This document shows, piece by piece, positions 1 through 5,344 of a DNA stretch of 11,869 nt. Source of the DNA: Wuchereria bancrofti (taxonomy: Eukaryota; Nematoda; Chromadorea; Rhabditida; Onchocercidae). The DNA is taken from NCBI GenBank assembly GCA_005281725.1, contig SSBO01000103.1, positions 1 to 11,869 on the forward strand. The letters are read 5' to 3'. Numbering within the stretch: position 1 is the first letter of the stretch; each line of letters starts with the position of its first letter. Made by a program: the position numbers and the translations under genes. The notes below the pieces were generated by a model. It did no database searches. It had not been told where the DNA came from and saw nothing but the letters and a program-made list of their open reading frames with translations.

Positions 1-835
1 TACCCATTAAAATCGGAATCAACAAAATAGTCGGTTCGTAGGAATCAAGGAATTCTTCAAAGAATTAGTAATAAGGAACGAAAAAGTCACAAGAAATCAA
101 ACAATTACCAGGGAGAAAAACCAATTAAACATAAATATGGATGAAACCTTAACCTTAACTACATTATCATTCAAATCAAACAATTTAATCAAATCAATTA
201 AATCAAATGGATTCCGAAAGTAAATACGAAGCTCCTATAAAGGAAAAAACTAGAAGACTGCATATTTTGCAACAAAGACCATCGGAACAATGAATGTCAC
301 ATTTATCCCACACCCAAGCACCAATGGAACGTTTGAGAGAAATCAAATGTTTCAAATGTCTTCGAACAACACATGCAATAAATGATTGCAAAAAAGGGAA
401 ATTTTCTTGTTTCCACTGTAAAAGGTTCTCATAATACGGTATTGTGTCCTCTCAAATATAAGGAATTTACACAATTAGTAGCTTCCAGTAAAGAAGATTT
501 GGATTCGATTACAATCCAAATTCAATCACGTAAGATAAAAGCCAAAAGTAAGCGAATTTTATGTAAAGAAATAAACGTAGTCAATCCACAGTACCCAAGA
601 AGTTCAACAAAGGCATTGGCGTTATTTGACGTTGGCTCACAGTTATCCTTTATGTGGGAGGATTTAGTGGGTGGCTGATGTTAAAAGGAACGAAAGGAGA
701 AAGTTTGAAACTCGTCTTGGTAACAAAGTACCGAAATCATGTCGGACCACAAAAATGAAAATCAGAATAAGTGCTTTTGTTTTCTCTAGTGCTATGCCTT
801 TAGTTATTAAAATAAAAAGGAATAAATCAAATTAA
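1..835 (+). mobile_element. Degenerate BEL/Pao LTR retrotransposon fragment (end of gag to protease)
   Basis: Relic of a BEL/Pao retroelement, whose gag zinc knuckles bind RNA and whose retropepsin cleaves the polyprotein. Three CCHC-type knuckles lie in order but in different frames: 259-297 (C-x2-C-x3-H-x4-C), 348-389 (C-x2-C-x4-H-x4-C) and 408-447 (the same pattern, with a 2-nt deficit that breaks the frame after 'CFHCKR'). A protease-like block with the motif LFDVGSQLSF follows at about 622-651. Past a stop at 676-678, the frame around 700-830 still reads like the protease region that follows (NKVPKSCRTTKM). A 70-codon open frame at 11-220 may be the gag C-terminus, but this is weak. No LTR, reverse transcriptase, RNase H or integrase is visible. 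The element is cut at the window's left edge and fades near 835, just before repeat unit A begins. Family assignment is fairly sure; the ends are approximate. Confidence 0.8.
382..678 (+). pseudogene. BEL/Pao gag-pol pseudogene segment with DVGS protease motif
   Basis: This 98-codon stretch is the longest surviving frame of the retroelement. Its ATG is accidental: the first 16 or so codons read the knuckle region out of frame. From about codon 17 it rejoins the true frame (GSHNTVLCP, end of the third zinc knuckle), runs through a spacer, and ends with the aspartic-protease motif Asp83-Val-Gly-Ser86. Retropepsins usually carry D-[ST]-G-[ST]; Val at the second place is a variant I cannot rank without an alignment. 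The frame stops at 676, well before a full retropepsin domain would end. I regard it as non-functional. Confidence 0.7.
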
Positions 836-1311
836 AATAGTTAATATTAAGCAAATATATTTTCATTAGTTAAATTCGACAATCAAAAACAGTCAATCAT
901 TTTATTTGTGTTTCTTTGTGCAAATTTTGTCATGTAATTAATTTACTAACGCTATAAAAATTTACTCAAAATTCCTAAACCTGCTATTTTCATTTTTGAA
1001 CTTTCTGATTGCTTGACAGATAATGTGACTTGCTATCTTGAATTCATAACAATAAAACAATACGACACTATCAAAAAAAATTCTATATTAAATCAGTAAG
1101 ATATAAATTTATACACTACAGATTGTTTTATTTAATTAATATACTATAGACAAACATAAAATTTCAATTTTATACTGTAAATGGAAAAACCATTTTATCC
1201 AACACTCATATTCCAATTATAACTGAGCTTATGTCTATTATTCAGTACAGTTATAATCTGTTAACAAAGAATATGTGCATTGCTTAGTGTGTTGAAAAAA
1301 TTCCAATTTCT

Positions 1312-1317
1312 TTTATT
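1312..1317 (-). terminator. Polyadenylation signal AATAAA of gene A
   Basis: AATAAA on the minus strand (TTTATT on plus), 71 nt past the gene A stop codon. The same hexamer sits in the same alignment column in copies B (5319) and C (10517), which supports both the stop codon and the gene model. Confidence 0.7.
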
Positions 1318-1387
1318 AACAGCTCGATCTTCTCAATTTCCTTAAAGGTGATCATCAATCTTTAATCACTTGCACATTTACATTCTT

Positions 1388-2019
1388 CTAATTCCATTTT
1401 ATCAAGCTAACAATATTTGTCATCAATAACAATGATTTCTCTTCCAGAATAAATAATCTTCCATCTTCTATTGCGTCACAGTTTTTCACTACTGCAATCA
1501 TTGTAGAAAAATAATTATTAAAAAGAAATCAACGAATAGAACTAAAACGAATAATCAAATTAAAACAGCTAAAAATAATTAATCATTCGAAACTGAATAA
1601 TGCCTAAGTTAATTGTTTACGAAATGAACACACATTCTTCCACTTGCATTGTCTCCATTACTAAGTCATTATCCCACAACTTTTCAGTTTTATAATCTGT
1701 GATAACATCAGCAGCTAAAATTGGTGCCAAGGATTATTTGATTAAAATTATAGAAGACAGAACCTTTGAAATTTGAAATAATAACATGACAGCTCAGTTT
1801 CCACTACAGAAGTAAGTGCTAATGGCAATCGAATTGAAATCGAACCCTACTTGTTTTATCAGAACTAAAGTGGTTAAAATTATGTATAATACGATATATC
1901 GAGATTTTCATTTTACTGAAAGAGAGATGCATACCTGCTACTGCTCTCATTCTTCCTGCATTTTGTGCCTGATTACCACAATAGATGATGAAAACAAGAT
2001 ACACTATTATCTCTGACAT
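1388..2019 (-). CDS. Gene A: small secreted protein, three exons (unrecognised family)
   Basis: Exons on the minus strand are 2019-1935, 1714-1634 and 1491-1388, with introns of 220 and 142 nt, both phase 1 and GT-AG. The predicted protein is 89 residues. Residues 1-21 look like a signal peptide (MSEIIVYLVFIIYCGNQAQN, then Ala-Gly), followed by a short variable stretch (GRMRAVA), the exon 2 block ending METMQVEE, and an exon 3 block containing KNCDAIEDGRLFILEEKS and ending SLIKWN. The mature part has one cysteine. No frameshift or premature stop is present. The donor (CAG|GTATGC) and acceptors (TTTTAG, ATTGCAG) are supported by the same sites in copies B and C. I do not recognise the family. 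It is probably an extracellular or excretory-secretory product, inferred only from the signal peptide. Confidence 0.8.
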
Positions 2020-2054
2020 ATTTCAAATTAGTTTTATTGCAACTTCAATATTTC

Positions 2055-2056
2055 CT
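2055..2056 (-). promoter_or_regulatory. 3' splice site before the gene A start codon (trans- or cis-acceptor)
   Basis: The minus strand reads CACTTTAG|GAAATATTGA, leaving a 35-nt 5' UTR before the ATG at 2019. The AG is conserved at the same distance in B and C, and the 35-nt UTR is identical between A and B. In nematodes an AG this close to the start codon usually accepts a spliced leader. A cis-intron from a non-coding first exon is the alternative. Confidence 0.6.
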
Positions 2057-3088
2057 AAAGTGCAGATTTCATTTTACTGATATATATTCTAATTTATACA
2101 ACGGTATTATTTTAGCACAATCGAAAGGTTTTATATTCTGTTTTTCATATTTTGTTAAACAAAAACAATTTGAAGAATTTTTCGAATTGTAAATGAAATT
2201 GAAATATTTCAGGTTTCGATAATTTGGTCAAATTTCACCCTTGTTAACACATTCAATTAAAACTTGAACACCCATAGCAGAATAGATCTGCTAATATTTG
2301 CAGCATGCATGAAACAGCTCAAATGCATTTACATGCATTCAGAAAAACAGTATTCAAAAAAACAATTTGAATAATCGACAATCAAAGTTCAAGTTAACTG
2401 TCACCACATCAAGCATTGCACTTGCTATTAGTTTAAGAAATATATTTTCATAACTCATTTTTAATAGCAATATAGTAAATTATTAATACAGTAGATTTAA
2501 AATAAAACAAAAGATTATTAATACAGCAATTTAATCTTAAGTTTTATATTGCTCTGAACACGATTTAACACAGAAAATTTTCACTGATAGAAATGATATC
2601 TAAAAATATTTTGTTAAATATTGAAAAAAGTGGGTGGAACCAATTAACAGTTGAAGACCTAAAAATAGCACTTTTTATACTTCAAAAGCGGAATTCCTAA
2701 ATAGAATCTGTCTGATATCTATAGATACATTCAAACTACCTATGTTTTTGCTGCAATTTTTGCATTTCTCGAATTCAGCAGAAGAAAAAGAAAGGATAGA
2801 TTGAATTGGATAAGTAATAAAAAAAAAACAGGTTTTCGATCACCAAGTTGTTTTTCTTTCTTTTTTTTTCAAGAAAAAATTGGTTTTAAGTTATTTTATT
2901 CATCAACATATTTATCCATTTCAATTAATAAACGATAGTTATTCCAACTTTCGATTTCATTTTATCATTATTTTTTTAAAACAATTTTATCATCCCTATC
3001 AATTTTACAAATGAAAAGTACATTGCACCATAAACATTTTTGTCACATGCTGACATCATTATGTTGACAATACCATCAACGAAGTACA
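2057..3088 (-). other. Gene A leader and upstream region
   Basis: No coding region is seen here on either strand. On the minus strand it holds, from the right: sequence matching C 8510-8700, a junction to sequence matching C 9030 onward, poly-T/poly-A runs near 2820-2870, the TATA promoter at 2672-2679, and about 590 bp of probable outron or first intron down to the splice site at 2056. The part at 2100-2270 differs greatly from copies B and C and shows no conserved reading frame. Confidence 0.5.
2645..2730 (-). promoter_or_regulatory. Core promoter of gene A: TATA box at 2672-2679 with conserved flanks
   Basis: The minus strand has TATAAAAA followed 15-25 nt later by AGGTCTTCAAC, which contains an initiator-like TCA about 27 nt from the TATA box. 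Upstream lies GGAATTCCGCTTTTGA. The same order and spacing occur in B, C and D. The distance to the start codon (about 650 bp) implies a long leader that is spliced away. The promoter role is inferred from TATA/initiator spacing and four-fold conservation. Confidence 0.65.
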
Positions 3089-3169
3089 CGCAGAATCTTG
3101 TCGCATATTGCAGATGTCAAAGGCATTCACCGTGTAGCATCATCTGACTGCAATCCTTCCATTTATTTT
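3089..3169 (-). pseudogene. Truncated ShKT-domain pseudogene in unit B
   Basis: On the minus strand this matches the second exon of the intact ShKT gene at 7826-7938. The acceptor (TTTTTCAG, AG at 3171-3170) survives. A 6-nt in-frame loss removes the first cysteine, TGA at 3119-3117 replaces an Arg CGA codon, and homology stops after the fourth cysteine, where unit A sequence begins near 3088. Intron homology runs rightward to about 3320, but no counterpart of the signal-peptide exon is present. It is dead as a peptide gene. The intact copy shows it once encoded a secreted cysteine-rich peptide. Confidence 0.85.
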
Positions 3170-3215
3170 CTGAAAAATTCATTTCCTTTTTGTCAATATT
3201 TTCATTTCTTTTTTT

Positions 3216-3275
3216 ATGAATATGACGAAATAATTTGATTTAATCTACCTTAATAGTATATTTCGTCATATTCAT
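3216..3275. repeat. Perfect 17-bp inverted repeat (3216-3232 and 3259-3275)
   Basis: ATGAATATGACGAAATA pairs exactly with TATTTCGTCATATTCAT across a 26-nt loop. It lies in the former intron of the ShKT pseudogene. The C counterpart (near 7984-8075) resembles the right arm but has no perfect left arm, so the symmetry arose in unit B, perhaps by template switching. Confidence 0.85.
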
Positions 3276-3810
3276 CTTAAATTTATTCAAATTTTATTTA
3301 CTTTTAATTAATTATATAATAAAACAAATCATTGATATTATTGTAGCATGTTGTAATTTCGTTGAAAATTAATAAACTAAATGCGACGATTGACATTGTT
3401 TATGGCATAAAAAACAAGAATCAGTGAATGAAATTATTAAAAATAAATTACTACAACCAAGCACAGTAAAAACAATACAAAAATAATTTCATTCACTAAC
3501 ATTTTTTTTATTTTTTGTTTTTTGAAACATTAATATAATGTATTGTTCGACTAATCTCACATGACTTATTAATGTTGGTACTGCTTTCGTGATTAATAAA
3601 AAACAAAAATCTACGTGTTCATATTGTAAAATTTAAATTATGGCGATTTCAGAGAAAAAAACTTGATTTTAGGCATTTAAAAATTAAATATTTTCAAAAA
3701 AATAGTTGTTGTCTATAATTTATAACAAAAGGCTACTGATAAATTGTGATAATCGTTGGCGAACAAAATAATTTGGTGGTCATAAATTCCATTACTTATT
3801 CGATCAAATT
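3232..3810. other. Spacer between the ShKT remnant and the gene B promoter; no gene seen
   Basis: AT-rich sequence without a supported reading frame. It contains half of the 17-bp palindrome, the tail of the dead ShKT intron (to about 3320), unit-specific sequence at 3330-3500 replacing the deleted ShKT exon 1, and a 16-bp inverted repeat. From about 3500 it is homologous to C 8790-9100 at clearly lower identity than the promoter block that follows. Confidence 0.5.
3423..3497. repeat. 16-bp inverted repeat around a 43-nt loop, possible MITE remnant
   Basis: AGTGAATGAAATTATT (3423-3438) pairs perfectly with AATAATTTCATTCACT (3482-3497). The element lies within unit-B-specific sequence that replaced the ShKT exon 1 region. 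No clear target-site duplication flanks it, so a transposon origin is only possible. Confidence 0.6.
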
Positions 3811-3960
3811 TACCCTTTGTTTTTCTTCCACTGAATTCGAGAAATGCGAGAATTAGAGCAAAAACATAGATAGTTTGAATCAGATATCAGACAGGTTCTA
3901 TTCAGGAATTCCGCTTTTGAGGTATAAAAAGTGCTGTTTTTAGGTCTTCAACCATTGGTT
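3810..3960 (+). promoter_or_regulatory. Core promoter of gene B: TATA box at 3923-3930 with upstream conserved block
   Basis: TATAAAAA at 3923 is followed by TAGGTCTTCAACC, an initiator-like TTCA about 27 nt downstream, so the start site is probably near 3950. Upstream, ATCAGATATCAGACAGG and GGAATTCCGC are shared with A and C. Over about 255 bp this block differs from copy C at roughly six positions and one T-run length. The ATG lies about 630 bp further on, so a long outron or first intron is implied. Confidence 0.7.
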
Positions 3961-4545
3961 GGTCCACTTTTTTTTTTCAATATTTAAGAAAATACTTTTA
4001 CATATTATTTCTAATAGTGGAAATTTCCTGTGTTAAATCATGCTCGGAGCAATATCAAATTTAAGATAAAATTGCTGTATTAATAATCTTTTGTTTTACT
4101 TCAAATTTACTATATTAGTATTAAGAATGAGTTTTGAGAATAAATTTGTTAAATTAATAGCAAACACGAGCTAACTTGAACAATTAATTGTTAATTATTC
4201 AAATTCATTGTTAGTTACTCTGAATGCACGTAAATACATCTGAGTTGTTTCGTGCATGCTGCAAAATTAGCAGACCAACACAACAACCGTTTCCACATAC
4301 AAAGGCATGATACTGTAAACAAACTATCGTTAATTAATAGTGTAAACAAACTGTCGTTAATTAAATCATTTCAAGTCTTCCGTATAGTGACAAAATCAGG
4401 AATGATATTAAAACTGAAAAATAAATCATCAATTAAGCCTTCCGTTGAGCATTTCATAAAACGGTTAAAACGTTTGGGATCCGATTGTTCGAAATAATAC
4501 TGTAGTTAAAATTAGAATGTATCAATAAAGTGAAATCTGCAATTC
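3960..4545 (+). other. Leader (probable outron or first intron) of gene B
   Basis: Lies between the inferred start site and the 3' splice site at 4547. The 81-codon open frame at 4252-4497 is not conserved: the aligned C sequence has stops and frameshifts, and A is unrelated there. I therefore do not call it a gene. The region holds the tandem 27-bp repeat at 4315-4364 that is unique to copy B. Confidence 0.5.
4315..4364 (+). repeat. Two tandem 27-bp units, each with a GTAAACA forkhead-type site
   Basis: A 23-bp core beginning GTAAACAAACT occurs at 4315-4337 and 4342-4364 with a single mismatch (period 27). GTAAACA is the known consensus for FOXO/DAF-16 factors. The pair is absent from copies A and C, where flanking sequence aligns straight across. 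Binding is inference; the repeat itself is directly visible. Confidence 0.75.
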
Positions 4546-4547
4546 AG
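4546..4547 (+). promoter_or_regulatory. 3' splice site before the gene B start codon (trans- or cis-acceptor)
   Basis: CTGCAATTCAG|GAAATATTGA places an acceptor 35 nt before the ATG at 4583, exactly as in copies A and C. A spliced leader would most simply join here. A non-coding cis exon downstream of the TATA box is the alternative. Confidence 0.6.
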
Positions 4548-4582
4548 GAAATATTGAAGTTGCAATAAAACTAATTTGAAAT

Positions 4583-5248
4583 ATGTCAAAGTTAATAGTG
4601 CATCTTGTTTTCATCATCTATTGTTGTAATCAGCAACCAAACGCAGGAGGAGGAGGAGCAGCGGCAGGAGCAGCGGCAGGAGGAGTAGCACCAGGAGGAG
4701 TAGGTATGCATCTCTCTTTAAGTAAAATGAAAATCTCGATATTTACATCGCATTCTACATCATTTCAACCCCTTTAGTCAGATTTTTGATAAAACAGGCA
4801 GCACTCGATTTCAATTCGAATATCATTGACATTCACTTTTGTAGTGGAAGCAACATTAAAATGTTAAAGGTTTCTACTTCTTCTGTAATTTCAATCAAAT
4901 AATCTCAGGCATCAATTTCAGCCGCTGAGGTTGTCACAGATTATAAAGCTGAAAAGTTCTGGGATAATGACTTATTAATGGAGACAACGCAAGTGGAAGA
5001 ATGTATGTTCATTTCGTAAACAATTAACTTAGGCATTATTCAGTTTTGAATGATTAATCATTTTTAGCTGTTTTAATTTGATTATTCGTTTTAGTTCTAT
5101 TCGTTGATTTCTTTTTAATAATTATTTTTCTACAATGATTGCAGCAGTGAAGAACTGTGACGCAATGGAAGATGGAAGATTATTTATTTTGGAAGAGAAA
5201 TCATTGTTATTGATGACAGATACTGTTAGCTTGATAAAATGGAATTAG
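4583..5248 (+). CDS. Gene B: small secreted Gly/Ala-rich protein, three exons (unrecognised family)
   Basis: Exons are 4583-4703, 4922-5002 and 5145-5248, with introns of 218 and 142 nt, both phase 1 and GT-AG. The predicted protein is 101 residues. A signal peptide (MSKLIVHLVFIIYCCNQQPN, cleavage probably near PNA-GG) is followed by a Gly/Ala/Val low-complexity stretch (residues 21-40) about twice as long as in A and C. Exon 2 encodes a block with DYKAEKFWDNDLLMETTQ, and exon 3 a block with KNCDAMEDGRLFILEEKS ending SLIKWN. The mature part has one cysteine. Reading exon 1 straight on into the intron gives a false 64-residue ORF ending at 4777. Splice sites are supported by conservation with A and C. 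The function is unknown; secretion is inferred. Confidence 0.85.
4643..4703 (+). repeat. GC-rich GGA/GCA codon repeat at the end of gene B exon 1
   Basis: Runs of GGA, GCA and GCG codons encode the Gly/Ala stretch, including a near-duplicate of GGAGCAGCGGCA. It is a local GC spike in AT-rich DNA. The homologous stretch is about 24 nt in A and 30 nt in C, so the tract has expanded in B, probably by slippage in whole codons. Confidence 0.75.
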
Positions 5249-5318
5249 GAGAATGTAAATGTGCAAGTGATTAAAGATTGATGATCACCTTTAAGGAAAT
5301 TGAGAAGATCGAGGTGTT

Positions 5319-5324
5319 AATAAA
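5319..5324 (+). terminator. Polyadenylation signal AATAAA of gene B
   Basis: AATAAA 71 nt past the stop codon, in the same aligned position as in A and C. The flanking 3' sequence is almost identical to that of A. Confidence 0.7.
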
Positions 5325-5344
5325 AGAAATCGGAATTTTTTCAA

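Larger units (their letters stand above)
870..3088 (-). repeat. Repeat unit A: left arm of a head-to-head inverted duplication
   Basis: Read on the minus strand, this block matches unit B (to about 5800) and unit C. It contains the gene A promoter, leader, exons, introns and 3' flank in the same order. The outer match ends near 870-880 against about 5790. The inner match to unit C runs to the 'gaagtac' at 3081-3087 (C counterpart near 8509-8515), where unit B homology begins. Relative to C, unit A lacks roughly C 8700-9030: sequence homologous to C 8570-8700 joins directly to sequence homologous to C 9030 onward. Similarity varies strongly along the arm, from near-identity in the 3' half of the gene to clearly lower in intron 1. 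This makes an assembly artefact unlikely. Confidence 0.85.

Noticed and set aside
203..391. 62-codon open frame on the minus strand
   Set aside because: Antisense to the BEL/Pao zinc-knuckle region; the plus strand carries the recognisable motifs.
1816..2016. 66-codon open frame on the plus strand
   Set aside because: Antisense to exon 1 and intron 1 of gene A; no counterpart is kept opposite genes B or C.
4252..4497. 81-codon open frame on the plus strand upstream of gene B
   Set aside because: The aligned sequence in C has stops and frameshifts and A is unrelated there. About 50 bp of it is the copy-B-only tandem repeat.
4704..4777. Extension of gene B exon 1 to a stop at 4777
   Set aside because: A conserved GTATGC donor follows codon 40 in all three copies, and the downstream exons align in the spliced frame.
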